Source of the DNA: Sulfuriferula sp. | GTDB lineage: Bacteria; Pseudomonadota; Gammaproteobacteria; Burkholderiales; Sulfuriferulaceae | Direction: 5' to 3' | Assembly: GCA_013140765.1 (NCBI GenBank) | Contig: JABFSE010000012.1 | Location: 1 to 64,000 of the forward strand | DNA: 64,000 nt | In this document: positions 22,187 to 32,521 of the stretch, in pieces | How positions within the stretch are numbered: position 1 is the stretch's first letter | Layout: each line of letters starts with the position of its first letter | Translations under genes and position numbers: made by a program | Notes under the pieces: generated by a model | Database searches by the model: none | The model's input: the letters and a program-made list of their open reading frames with translations, nothing else | Told to the model about the DNA's origin: nothing

Positions 22187-23311
22187 ATGCACATCACCAG
22201 CCAATTTGACGCAGGCGCGATAGACATCATAGCTGCCAGCCAGCCCGACAACATCCGCCTCAACATCCGCGCCGATAACGCCTGCGAATTTCGCCAATGG
22301 TTTTATTTCCGCGTCCATGACGTGCGCGATACCGCGCTGATATTAAAACTCGAAAACGCCAGCACTTGTACCTATGCGCAAGGCTGGGAAGGCTATCAGG
22401 CCGTTGCCAGCTACGATCGCCAGCACTGGTTTCGCATCAAGACCGAATACGACGGGCAAATGCTCACGCTACGCCACACGCCTACGCATAACGACATTTA
22501 TATCGCCTATTTCGCGCCGTATTCTTACGAGCAACATCTGGATTTAATCGCGCTTGCCAGCACCCACGCCGAGGTCAGCAACTTGGGCAACAGCATCGAA
22601 GGCCGCCCCATCGACTGTATCAGCTGGGGCACAGGCAGATTACCCGTGTGGATAATTGCCCGCCAGCATCCAGGCGAAACCATGACTGAGTGGCTAATAG
22701 AAGGCTTATTGCATAGACTATTTGACCGCTTTGACAGCGTCGCACGCCAACTCGCAGAGTTTGCCACGCTACACATCGTTCCCAACATGAACCCAGACGG
22801 CGCAATCCACGGCAACCTGCGCAGCAATGCGGCGGGCGTGAATTTGAATCGGGAATGGATGTATCCCAGCCTCACGCATAGCCCCGAGGTTCATCACGTC
22901 CGCAATGCCATGCACAACACAGGTGTCGCCCTATTCCTCGACATCCATGGCGACGAAACCATCCCGCACGTGTTCACCGACGGCTGTGAAATGCTACCCG
23001 ACTATTCAACCGCCAGTATTAATCAACAACGCGCATTTACCCAGCTACTCGCGACCATCACGCCTGATTTTCAAACCGAACACGGCTACGCACCCGATAG
23101 ATTTTCAGACGAAATGCTCACGCTGGCTTCTAAATACGTCGGTCACACTTTCGGCTGTGTATCGCTCACACTAGAGATGCCATTCAAAGATCACAACAAC
23201 CTGCCCGAACCCATATATGGCTGGAGTCCAGTACGTAGCCAACAGCTGGGCAGGGATTTGTGCGTGCCGATATTGCTGCATTGTTTAAGTACAGATTACA
23301 ATAACGCATGA
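22187..23311 (+). CDS. M14-family zinc carboxypeptidase, cytosolic-carboxypeptidase (CCP)-like
   Basis: RQHPGETMTEWLIEG (HxxE), NPDGAIHGNLRSNAAGVNLNREW, distal DIHGDE, Glu in LTLEMPFKD; CCP-type N-terminal beta domain. Confidence 0.8.
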   Translation: MHITSQFDAGAIDIIAASQPDNIRLNIRADNACEFRQWFYFRVHDVRDTALILKLENASTCTYAQGWEGYQAVASYDRQHWFRIKTEYDGQMLTLRHTPTHNDIYIAYFAPYSYEQHLDLIALASTHAEVSNLGNSIEGRPIDCISWGTGRLPVWIIARQHPGETMTEWLIEGLLHRLFDRFDSVARQLAEFATLHIVPNMNPDGAIHGNLRSNAAGVNLNREWMYPSLTHSPEVHHVRNAMHNTGVALFLDIHGDETIPHVFTDGCEMLPDYSTASINQQRAFTQLLATITPDFQTEHGYAPDRFSDEMLTLASKYVGHTFGCVSLTLEMPFKDHNNLPEPIYGWSPVRSQQLGRDLCVPILLHCLSTDYNNA

Positions 23312-25875
23312 ATAAATTTTTACGCCATTGTTTAATTGCATGTTTCAGCTTACTGCTAATAAATACCAGCTATGGCGCAACCATAACAGGTACGATATTT
23401 GAAGATGTTAATTATGGTGGTGGTGCTGGGCGTAATCTTGCCAGCGCGAGTGGTGTAGCGGTTGCCAATGTGCGCGTGGAATTATATACGCAATCAACAG
23501 GGGCTTTTTTAACGAGCGCCACTACCAGTGCAGCGGGAACTTACAGCTTAACTTACACAGGCAATGCACAAGTCATCGTTCGCGTAGTCAATGGCACAGT
23601 ACGCTCTACTCGCACCAATGGCGCAAGTTGCGGCGCGACATGCGTCCCCGTGCAAACATTCGAGACCGATGGCAGTACAGGCACTGCCGTTGATGTCACT
23701 AATTATGTCGGCGGCACAGACCCCACTAAAGTGGATGCCGGCTCAAATACGACATTTGCCAACTTTTCCACATTAACAACAGGCACGACAGCTCCGCAAT
23801 CAGCCGCACTCGTCAAACCAGCCACCACAAGCAGCACCGTCACTAACATCAATTTTGGTTATAATTTCGACACCATCGTTTCCACCCGTGACAGCGGGCA
23901 AGGTAGCGTCAGGCAATTTATCGTCAACGCTAACAATCTAGGAAGCGAAGGCTCGCTTTCCCAAGGCAGCCTGCCATCGGGGATGGAAAATGCCATTTTC
24001 ATGATACCCAATGGCCAAGCCAACGCGGGTCAAAATACCAGCTACACCAATCAACTCACCACATCGGGGAGCAATGCGGGTGCTGCGGTAATCGCACTCG
24101 CTAGTGCATTACCCACCATCACAGGTCCCAACACGCAACTCGATGGTACAACCCAAACAAATAATGTACGCGCCACACCAGGCGGTAGCGAAACCAATCC
24201 TGGCAGTGTTGGTACTGGCGGTTCAGTAGGGGTCAATGCGGTCTCATTAGCGCAATTTAATCGCCCAGAAATTGTACTGACTAATTTAGTCGCCGCATCG
24301 GGCTCAGGTACGGTATTAAAAGCATTTGCTGTGGACAATGGTGCAATCTCCACCGCAGGCAACAGTTCTATAGTACAAGATACTTTAGTGGGTATGCGTG
24401 CTGATGGTACAGTAGGCACGGTCTATGGCACCACTTACGGCATTACCGCAGGGGCAGGCACTAGCATACTTATTACGCACAACTACGTCAAAGTCAACAA
24501 CAGTAGCATACGTGGCGATTCACCAGGCGCGAATCTTATCGTTGAATACAACGAAGTTGATTCCCCACTCGGCACCCCTGGCGGCGGGCATACCAACACT
24601 TTTGACGGCATCCTGATTATAAACACTGCCAGCAATGTAACAGTCCGCTACAATCTAACCAAAAATCAACGCGGAGGTGGTATCGAATTTGGCTTTGGTT
24701 CAGGCGCAGTCACAGGGGTTATGACAGACAATACGGTTACTACCAATGGCTACAATAGCGCAGGCGTAGCATCAACTGAAGACTTAGGCGTAGCCGCATA
24801 CAGCCTAGCAGGTGGCACTGCCATTACCATGTCATACAACATTATCACGAATAATGCGGGACCTGGCATAGTGGTGATGTCGTCCTCAGGCATTACCATC
24901 ACTAAAAATAGCTTTTTTGCCAACGGTGGCCTTGCCATCGACCTAGATCCCAATACGCGCGACCCCAACGGTTATGGTACGCCTAATGGTGTCACTATCA
25001 ATGACTTAAACGATGCCGACACTGGACCAAACGGTTTACTCAACTTCCCCATCCTCAACACTGCCGTGATATTAGGCAGTAATTTACAGCTTACAGGCTG
25101 GGCGCGCCCAGGGTCGTTAATTGAACTATACATTACCGATTCACCCGCCGACCCTAGTGGCTTTGGTGAGGGACAAAATTATCGTATTAGCCTCACAGAA
25201 GGCTCAGCATCCGATCTCGACACCACCACATCCAGCTATGGTCCTGCCGCTATTAACGGCTTATCACAAGGTACAGATAACACCAATGCCTATCGTTTTT
25301 TAATCCCACTATCTAGCTTGCCCGGCGTTGCGGTCAATACAAAATTAACTTCCACGGCAACAATTAGTGGCAATACTTCAGAATTTTCTGGCAATGTTAT
25401 CGTAGCGAATGGCAGTCCCACACTCACGCATCAAAAAACAGTCGCGCTATTAAATGACCCTATTAACGGCACGACCAACCCTAAGAACATCCCTGGCGCA
25501 GAAGTACTATACAGCTTAAAAGTCAGCAATTCAGGGCCAGGCACAGCCACGGCATTAGTTACTACTGACCCTATTCCGCTCAATACTCAACTCTTTGTTG
25601 GCGATTTAGGCGTAGCAGGTTCAGGTCCTATTGCATTTATCGACGGCACACCCGTCAGCGGATTAAGCTGGACATATACGAATCTTGCCAGCACAACTGA
25701 CAACGTAGATTTTTCCAATGACGGTGGTACAACATGGACTTACACACCCGTTCCAGTTGCAGGCTATGACGCAGCCGTCACTAATATCAGGCTCAAACCT
25801 GCGGGCACACTCAATGCCAATACAGGTGCTGGCAACCCATCCTACACCTTGCAGTTTAAGGTAAAGATAAAATAA
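23308..25875 (+). CDS. Secreted SdrD-B/beta-helix/DUF11-type surface protein
   Basis: Signal peptide, SdrD B-like N-terminus, parallel beta-helix-like middle, DUF11-like C-terminus; 4-bp ATGA overlap with the upstream peptidase. Confidence 0.7.
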   Translation: MNKFLRHCLIACFSLLLINTSYGATITGTIFEDVNYGGGAGRNLASASGVAVANVRVELYTQSTGAFLTSATTSAAGTYSLTYTGNAQVIVRVVNGTVRSTRTNGASCGATCVPVQTFETDGSTGTAVDVTNYVGGTDPTKVDAGSNTTFANFSTLTTGTTAPQSAALVKPATTSSTVTNINFGYNFDTIVSTRDSGQGSVRQFIVNANNLGSEGSLSQGSLPSGMENAIFMIPNGQANAGQNTSYTNQLTTSGSNAGAAVIALASALPTITGPNTQLDGTTQTNNVRATPGGSETNPGSVGTGGSVGVNAVSLAQFNRPEIVLTNLVAASGSGTVLKAFAVDNGAISTAGNSSIVQDTLVGMRADGTVGTVYGTTYGITAGAGTSILITHNYVKVNNSSIRGDSPGANLIVEYNEVDSPLGTPGGGHTNTFDGILIINTASNVTVRYNLTKNQRGGGIEFGFGSGAVTGVMTDNTVTTNGYNSAGVASTEDLGVAAYSLAGGTAITMSYNIITNNAGPGIVVMSSSGITITKNSFFANGGLAIDLDPNTRDPNGYGTPNGVTINDLNDADTGPNGLLNFPILNTAVILGSNLQLTGWARPGSLIELYITDSPADPSGFGEGQNYRISLTEGSASDLDTTTSSYGPAAINGLSQGTDNTNAYRFLIPLSSLPGVAVNTKLTSTATISGNTSEFSGNVIVANGSPTLTHQKTVALLNDPINGTTNPKNIPGAEVLYSLKVSNSGPGTATALVTTDPIPLNTQLFVGDLGVAGSGPIAFIDGTPVSGLSWTYTNLASTTDNVDFSNDGGTTWTYTPVPVAGYDAAVTNIRLKPAGTLNANTGAGNPSYTLQFKVKIK

Positions 25876-25901
25876 AAAGCACCCACAAGTGGATGCTTTT
25901 T
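25874..25901. terminator. Terminator downstream of the surface protein gene
   Basis: AAAAAGCACCCAC-AA-GTGGATGCTTTTT, one mismatch. Confidence 0.7.
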
Positions 25902-25922
25902 ATACACAAAAAATAAACCAAA

Positions 25923-26228
25923 TCAAGCCAATAACTTAACCAATTCGCCAGACTGCGCCATTTCTTTCATGATGTCTGAACCGCCGACAAACTCACCGTT
26001 GATATACAACTGTGGAATAGTAGGCCAGCTTGCATAGTCTTTGATACCTTGACGAATATCATTATCAGCTAACACATTGACGGTAAAAACATCCGTAGCA
26101 CCCGCTGCTTTCAGCAATTGCACAGCGTTAGCAGAAAAACCGCATTGTGGAAATTGTGGCGTGCCTTTCATATACAACACGACTTTATGACCTGTTACCT
26201 GCTCACGAATTATATCTTGTACACTCAT
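25923..26228 (-). CDS. grxD: Monothiol glutaredoxin, Grx4 family
   Basis: LYMKGTPQFPQCGFSANAVQLL; WPTIPQLYINGEFVGGSDI. Confidence 0.93.
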   Translation of the reverse strand: MSVQDIIREQVTGHKVVLYMKGTPQFPQCGFSANAVQLLKAAGATDVFTVNVLADNDIRQGIKDYASWPTIPQLYINGEFVGGSDIMKEMAQSGELVKLLA

Positions 26229-26367
26229 CTTGACACTCCTTAAAAATACCTGACTAAATCAATCAACTATGTTACGCGCATTAAACCCAACTCGTCAAGT
26301 TAGACTATCAATTAACGACTAGCTTCGCGTAAAATAGCGTTAATTATAACCTATCCAATTTACCGCC

Positions 26368-27855
26368 ATGACCAACCCTATCCATATCGCTCAAGCCGAA
26401 CATGCCATTGACTTACTACCGCAAATGGCTAACCGCCACGGCTTAATTACGGGGGCGACAGGAACAGGCAAAACCGTGACGCTACAAGTGCTTGCCGAGC
26501 AGTTTTCACGCATAGGCGTGCCTGTGTTCATGTCCGACATTAAAGGTGATTTATCGGGCATATCGGTGGCGGGCGGCGGCAACAGCAAAGTCGCGGCGCG
26601 AGTTGAGCAACTCAAACTCACCGATTTCGCTTACAGTGCTTACCCCGTTACTTTTTGGGATGCTTTTGGCAAGCAAGGCCATCCCATGCGGGCAACGATT
26701 TCTGACATGGGTGCATTGTTATTAGGGCGTATGCTCAATCTCAATGAAACCCAAGCAGGCGTGCTCAATCTCGTCTTCAAAATCGCCGACGACCACGATT
26801 TACTACTCATAGACCTCAAAGATTTACGCGCCATGTTGCAATATGTGGGGGATAACAGCAAAAACTTTACCACTGAGTACGGCAACGTCTCCACCGCCAG
26901 CATAGGCGCGATACAGCGTGGCTTGCTGTCATTAGAAACCCAAGGCGGCGAACACATATTCGGCGAGCCCATGCTCAACATCGACGACCTCATGCAAACC
27001 GATGCGCAAGGTCACGGCATGATTAACATCCTCGCCGCTGACGATTTGATGCAAGCCCCCAAAACTTACGGCACGTTGCTGCTATGGTTGCTATCGGAAC
27101 TCTATGAAAACCTACCTGAAGCAGGCGATTTAGATAAACCAAAATTAGTATTCTTCTTTGACGAAGCACACTTACTATTCAATGATGCACCCACCGCCTT
27201 AGTGGATAAAATAGAGCAAGTAGTGCGTTTAATCCGTTCTAAAGGCGTAGGCGTGTATTTTGTCACCCAAAACCCAGCTGACGTACCCGATAAAGTCCTG
27301 TCGCAACTAGGTAACCGCGTGCAACACGCACTACGCGCATTCAGCCCACGCGATCAAAAAGCCGTCAATGCCGCCGCTGAAACTATGCGCGACAATCCAG
27401 AACTCGACGAAGCCGCCGCCATTACCGAACTAGGCGTAGGCGAAGCACTGGTTTCCTGCCTAGATGAAAAAGGTCGCCCCAGCATCGTCGAACGCGCACT
27501 TATTTTGCCGCCGACCGCGCAAATTGGCCCTATTACTGCCGAACAACGCGCCACCATCATCCAAAACTCGCTAATCGCAGGACATTATGAACAAGTCATC
27601 GACCGCGAATCTGCCTTTGAAAAAATCAAGCAACCACAAGCAAATGCCGCAGAGCCCACACCAACAACGCCGACTACGACCGAAAACGACGGCTGGCTAG
27701 ATGGTATCTTCAGCGATAACGCACCCACACCAACCCGCCGCCGTGAAAACATGCTCGAATCCTTCGGCAAAAGTGCCGCCCGCGCCATTGGCTCAGAAGT
27801 GGGGCGCACGCTGATACGCGGCATATTGGGGTCGTTATTGGGCGGCAAAAAATAA
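26368..27855 (+). CDS. HerA/DUF853-type ATPase (YjgR-like)
   Basis: GATGTGKT, FFFDEAHLLF, LIRSKGVGVYFVTQNPADVP; GSLLGGKK C-terminus. Confidence 0.85.
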   Translation: MTNPIHIAQAEHAIDLLPQMANRHGLITGATGTGKTVTLQVLAEQFSRIGVPVFMSDIKGDLSGISVAGGGNSKVAARVEQLKLTDFAYSAYPVTFWDAFGKQGHPMRATISDMGALLLGRMLNLNETQAGVLNLVFKIADDHDLLLIDLKDLRAMLQYVGDNSKNFTTEYGNVSTASIGAIQRGLLSLETQGGEHIFGEPMLNIDDLMQTDAQGHGMINILAADDLMQAPKTYGTLLLWLLSELYENLPEAGDLDKPKLVFFFDEAHLLFNDAPTALVDKIEQVVRLIRSKGVGVYFVTQNPADVPDKVLSQLGNRVQHALRAFSPRDQKAVNAAAETMRDNPELDEAAAITELGVGEALVSCLDEKGRPSIVERALILPPTAQIGPITAEQRATIIQNSLIAGHYEQVIDRESAFEKIKQPQANAAEPTPTTPTTTENDGWLDGIFSDNAPTPTRRRENMLESFGKSAARAIGSEVGRTLIRGILGSLLGGKK

Positions 27856-27882
27856 GGGGTAGCACACATAAATCGACAGCGG

Positions 27883-28170
27883 TTACAAAACCCCGCTTTC
27901 GATTTCATCCAAATAAATAAACTCAGGCGCATGCACACCTGCCAGCTCACGTATCGCCACTAATGCTGGCGATTCAAAAAAACGGCGAGCATTAGCTAAC
28001 GAATCCCATACCGAAAAATGCACAATATGATTTGCATCCGTGTCGTATTTCAACAACTGATAGCTGATTTCCCCCGCCTGCTTGCGCATATCGGCCGCTT
28101 GGTCAAACACCGTTTTCCAGGCAGAATAAGATGCAATTTCATGAATAATTAGTACATACTGCGCCGTCAT
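27883..28170 (-). CDS. Small antibiotic-biosynthesis-monooxygenase-like / ferredoxin-like fold protein
   Basis: MTAQYVLIIHEIASYSAWKTVFDQAADMRKQAGEISYQLL; internal start preferred. Confidence 0.55.
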   Translation of the reverse strand: MTAQYVLIIHEIASYSAWKTVFDQAADMRKQAGEISYQLLKYDTDANHIVHFSVWDSLANARRFFESPALVAIRELAGVHAPEFIYLDEIESGVL

Positions 28171-28251
28171 TAAGCCACCCTCCAACCAACCTACCTGCAA
28201 ACTACCAACCATATACCAACCGCGTGCAAAATGGGGTCAGTTCTAACAATC

Positions 28252-28285
28252 AAACATTTTCCCGCATTTAAGCGGGAGATGTTTT
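28252..28285 (-). terminator. Terminator of the RND efflux operon
   Basis: Minus strand AAACATCTCCCGC-TTAAAT-GCGGGAAAATGTTT at the RND stop codon. Confidence 0.55.
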
Positions 28286-31200
28286 ACACTGTAGTCGGTT
28301 CAGCCTTCGCCCTCGCCTCATGGCTATGATCTGCCGCCATTAGCATGTACATACCAGGCACAACGAACAGGGTGAACAGCGTACCGATTGCCAAGCCGCT
28401 GGCGATAACTAGCCCCATGTTGTAGCGACTTACCGCACCTGCGCCGCTGGCGGTGATGAGCGGCACTACGCCTAGCACCATCGCGGCGGTGGTCATGAGG
28501 ATGGGGCGTAAACGCTGACCTGCGGCTTTTTGTATCGCCGCGCGTTTTGCCAAGCCCAAGCGTTGCAAATTATTGGCAAATTCAACTATCAAAATACCGT
28601 GTTTTGATACCAAACCTATTAAAGTCACCAAGCCCACTTCGGTATAGATGTTGAGCGTGGCGTGCCCTATGCCCAGATTGATGAAAATCAACGCGCCTGC
28701 GATAGACATAGGTACGGATACCAAGATAATCACGGGGTCGCGGAAGCTCTCAAATTGCGCCGCGAGTGCAAGGAAAATAATCACGATAGCGAAGAAGAAA
28801 GTCAGCACCAAGCCGCCTGATTCTTGTACAAACTGACGTGAAGCACCTGCATAATCATAGCTGTAACCTGGCGGTAAGGTTTTTTCAGCCAGATTTTTCA
28901 GCGTTTCCAACGCTTGCCCTTGTGAAACGGTAGGGAAAGCGACACCTTGTATGGTGGCCATGTTTTGCTGTTGGAAATGGTTGATTGTCTCAGGCTGTGT
29001 TTTCATTTCCAAATGCGCAACCGTTGATAATGCCACCATTTGCCCGCTGGCTGTGCGCAAGTAATAATGCTTCAACTGATCTGCATTCAAGCGGTATTGT
29101 TGTTGCACTTGCGGAATCACTTTGTATGCCCGCCCGCTATATTCAAAATAGTTGACATAGCCGCCACCCAGCATCGCCGACAACGCCGATCCTATATCTT
29201 GCATGTTTAGCCCTAATTGCGCCGCCATATTGCGATCTATCACCACCGTGGTTTGGGGTAAATCTATGCGCAAATCAGATTGCAAGAAAATAAAATCACC
29301 CGTTTTTTGCGCGGTTTGCAAGAAGGTTTGCGAAACGTCAAACAGCTTAGCAAATGGTTCTGTCGTCGTAATCACAAACTGTATCGGCAAGCCACGTGCG
29401 CCTGGTAGCGGTGGCGGCTGGAATATCGCGTTTTGTGAGCCTGCAATTTGCGCCAACTCTTTTTGCAATACGGGTTGCAATTCACCTGCTGTTTTTTTAC
29501 GCTCATCCCAAGGCTTCAGCACCATACCACTAATCGCTGACGTTGGCATATTGAGCTGAAAAATATGCGCGGTTTCAGGATGTGAACGGAAGGTGTCATG
29601 CACTTGCTGACCATAGGATTCACGCTGTTTGAGCGTCGCATCGGGTGCGTTAAACGAGGCTGAAATCAGCACACCCTGATCTTCTTGCGGGGCAAGCTCA
29701 GTCATGGCGGTGGTATAAAGAAAATATATCCCGCCCAACATCACCACTGCAAACACCACTATCACGGGCAAATGATTTAACACGCCGTCTAGTTTGCGCT
29801 CGTAATTAGTGTGCAAGCGCATAAACTGCTTATCCAGCCACAACACCAGATGGTCTTGCCAATTGCCGCCGACTTTCTTAGGTGGTCGCAACATGCGCGA
29901 GGCCATCATGGGGGATAGCGTCAGCGCAATCACCGCCGACATCGTTACCGCGCCCACCAAAGTGAATGCAAATTCGGTAAACAACGCGCCCGTTAGCCCG
30001 CTCATAAAGCCTATCGGCACGTACACCGCTATCAACACGATAGTCATAGCAATAATGGGGCTGGCTAATTCACGCGCGGCTTGCGTCGCCGCATCGAACG
30101 GCGATAAACCTTCTTCCAAATGGCGGCTGACGTTTTCTACCACGATAATCGCATCATCGACCACCAAGCCGATAGCCAGCACCAAGGCCAGCAAAGTCAA
30201 CAAATTGATGGAATAGCCCAACGCCAGCATCACCGTAAATGTGCCCACTAATGACAGTGGAATTGCAATTACGGGGATGATGACGGAGCGCAACGAACCG
30301 AGGAAAATAAACACCACGACAGTCACAATCAGTATCGCTTCTATCAGCGTTTTGACGACTTCGTGTATGGATGAATTGACGAACTTAGTCGAGTCATAAA
30401 CGATATTCGCTTTTAGCCCTTGCGGCAATTCGGCCTGCACGCCAGGCATGACCTTACGCACACGTGCCACGACATCGAGCAGATTCGCCCCAGGTGCGAC
30501 TTGTATGCCGATATAGACTGCTTTTTTGCCGTCAAATGCCACGCTAGAATCATAATCATCCGCACCTAGCGTCACGTTAGCTACGTCTTGCAAACGCACT
30601 ACCGCACCCGCATTTTGCTTAATTATCATGTCTTTGAAAGCAGCTAATGAATTTAGCGCAGTGGACGCATTAAGGTTAATCTGCACCATCTGCCCTTTGG
30701 ATTGCCCGCTGGATGACAGGTAATTATTCGCCGCCAATGCGCTATATACATCCGCCGCCGTCAGATTCACAGCCGCCAATTTTTGCGGGTCTAACCAAGC
30801 ACGTAGGGCGAAATTTTTCGCGCCCAATAGTTCTGCATTTTGCACGCCTTCTACCGATTGCAATTTAGGTTGCACTGAACGCACCAGATAATCAGTCACC
30901 TGATTAGGCTTCAGCACATCGCTGTAAAAACCGATATACATTGCGTCAATAGTCTGGCCTATACTCACCGACATGGTCGGTTTTTGCGCTTGCGGTGGCA
31001 ATTGATTGAGCACCGCATTGACCTTGGTATTGATTTCGGTTAGTGCCTTATCTGGTGCATAATTCAGACGCAAATTCGCGGTAATCGTACTCACCCCCGC
31101 GACACTGCTAGAGGTCATGTAATCAATACCGTTCGCCTGCGCCACTGCGTTTTCTAGCGGCGTGGTAATAAAGCTCGCCACCAAATTCGCGTCAGCACCT

Positions 31201-31382
31201 GGATAAGCCGTGCTCACTGTCACCACAGCGTTCTGTGTAAATGGAAACTGCAATATCGGCAATGTGCCCAAAGAGCGCAAACCCAGCACTAATATCACCA
31301 AACTAATCACCGTAGCGAGTACGGGGCGCTCAACAAATATATCGGTAAATTTCCGCATTACCGCGCGTGCCGATGTACTCAT
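28284..31382 (-). CDS. RND multidrug efflux permease (AcrB/MexF superfamily)
   Basis: 1032 aa; FVERPVLATVISLVILVLGLRSL; GLVVDDAIIVVENV; typical HAE1 architecture. Confidence 0.92.
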   Translation of the reverse strand: MSTSARAVMRKFTDIFVERPVLATVISLVILVLGLRSLGTLPILQFPFTQNAVVTVSTAYPGADANLVASFITTPLENAVAQANGIDYMTSSSVAGVSTITANLRLNYAPDKALTEINTKVNAVLNQLPPQAQKPTMSVSIGQTIDAMYIGFYSDVLKPNQVTDYLVRSVQPKLQSVEGVQNAELLGAKNFALRAWLDPQKLAAVNLTAADVYSALAANNYLSSSGQSKGQMVQINLNASTALNSLAAFKDMIIKQNAGAVVRLQDVANVTLGADDYDSSVAFDGKKAVYIGIQVAPGANLLDVVARVRKVMPGVQAELPQGLKANIVYDSTKFVNSSIHEVVKTLIEAILIVTVVVFIFLGSLRSVIIPVIAIPLSLVGTFTVMLALGYSINLLTLLALVLAIGLVVDDAIIVVENVSRHLEEGLSPFDAATQAARELASPIIAMTIVLIAVYVPIGFMSGLTGALFTEFAFTLVGAVTMSAVIALTLSPMMASRMLRPPKKVGGNWQDHLVLWLDKQFMRLHTNYERKLDGVLNHLPVIVVFAVVMLGGIYFLYTTAMTELAPQEDQGVLISASFNAPDATLKQRESYGQQVHDTFRSHPETAHIFQLNMPTSAISGMVLKPWDERKKTAGELQPVLQKELAQIAGSQNAIFQPPPLPGARGLPIQFVITTTEPFAKLFDVSQTFLQTAQKTGDFIFLQSDLRIDLPQTTVVIDRNMAAQLGLNMQDIGSALSAMLGGGYVNYFEYSGRAYKVIPQVQQQYRLNADQLKHYYLRTASGQMVALSTVAHLEMKTQPETINHFQQQNMATIQGVAFPTVSQGQALETLKNLAEKTLPPGYSYDYAGASRQFVQESGGLVLTFFFAIVIIFLALAAQFESFRDPVIILVSVPMSIAGALIFINLGIGHATLNIYTEVGLVTLIGLVSKHGILIVEFANNLQRLGLAKRAAIQKAAGQRLRPILMTTAAMVLGVVPLITASGAGAVSRYNMGLVIASGLAIGTLFTLFVVPGMYMLMAADHSHEARAKAEPTTV

Positions 31383-32521
31383 TCGTCTTTTACCGTTGGG
31401 CTAGGGTTGTTACTTGGTTGTACGCTGTTATTTACAAAAACCAGCGAGCCATTATGGAGCTTGAGCTGACCCGCTGTGACCACGGTTTCTCCCGCTTTCA
31501 AGCCTGAAATCACCGCAACTTGGTCGCCACGCATCATGCCTGTGGTGACAAAACGTTGTGTCGCGGTTAGTTTTTCTTTGCCATCTGCGCCCTTACCTGC
31601 GGATGTGACGACAAATACCGTACTGCCAAAAGGATTGTAAGCAATGGCGGCATTGGGCAAGGTAATCCATTGTTGCGCCGTGCCATTGCCCACTCGCGCC
31701 GTTGCAAACATACCCGGTAATAATTCGCCATGTGGGTTCGCCAATTTAACGCGCACTTTCAGATTGCGTGTCGCTGTGTCAATTTGGGGTTCTATCGCAT
31801 TGATTTCGCCCACGTAGCTTTTATCAGGCTGGGCATTGCTCGTCACACTGACTTTTGCACCGAGTTTAACCACACTCATTTGTGATTGTGGCACGGTAAA
31901 GTCTAGGTTAATCGGGTCTAGTTTTTGCAAGCTCACCACTGCAGTACCTGGTGCGACATACTGACCTAAATCCACTTGGCGTATGCCTAACTGCCCTGCA
32001 AACGGCGCACGTATGGTTTTTTGTGCAATTAAGGCTTGCTGTGCGGCAACCTGTGCCTGTGTCGCCTTTAGATTAGCAGCACTGGCATCCACTTGCGCCT
32101 GACTCACCGCCTGAATTTTGAATTGTGCTAAATCACGCTCGTAATTCAACTTTGCCAACGCCGCATTTGCCTGTAATTGCGGCAATTGCGCAACTAGCGG
32201 TGCGGCATTCAACGCCACGAGCACCTGCCCCGCCTGCGCCATTTTGCCAGATTCAAAATGTATCGCCGTCACCAAGCCGCTGACTTCTGCCGCCAACGTT
32301 GTGCCCATAGCGGCTCGCAACGTACCGACGGCATCCACAGTCGGTTGCCAGCTTTCAAATTTAGTCACCGTCGTCGCCACCGCTTGCGGCGGATTCGCCA
32401 TGCCGCCGATGGCTTTTTGTATCATTTTATTGCGGAATTGCTGGAAACCGTATATCCCGCCAAACACCAATGCCGCCGCAGACAGCATAATGACCATGCG
32501 TTTTGTTGTGCCTTTACTCAT
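31379..32521 (-). CDS. RND periplasmic adaptor (membrane fusion protein)
   Basis: HlyD-like; AAEVSGLVTAIHFESGKMAQAGQVLVALN; overlaps the permease gene by 4 bp. Confidence 0.9.
   Translation of the reverse strand: MSKGTTKRMVIMLSAAALVFGGIYGFQQFRNKMIQKAIGGMANPPQAVATTVTKFESWQPTVDAVGTLRAAMGTTLAAEVSGLVTAIHFESGKMAQAGQVLVALNAAPLVAQLPQLQANAALAKLNYERDLAQFKIQAVSQAQVDASAANLKATQAQVAAQQALIAQKTIRAPFAGQLGIRQVDLGQYVAPGTAVVSLQKLDPINLDFTVPQSQMSVVKLGAKVSVTSNAQPDKSYVGEINAIEPQIDTATRNLKVRVKLANPHGELLPGMFATARVGNGTAQQWITLPNAAIAYNPFGSTVFVVTSAGKGADGKEKLTATQRFVTTGMMRGDQVAVISGLKAGETVVTAGQLKLHNGSLVFVNNSVQPSNNPSPTVKDE

Noticed and set aside
28226-28248. AAAATGGGGTCAGTTCTAAC, reminiscent of sequence found near REP-associated Y1 transposases
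   Set aside because: Single short copy with no transposase or partner repeat in the window; too little to call a mobile remnant.
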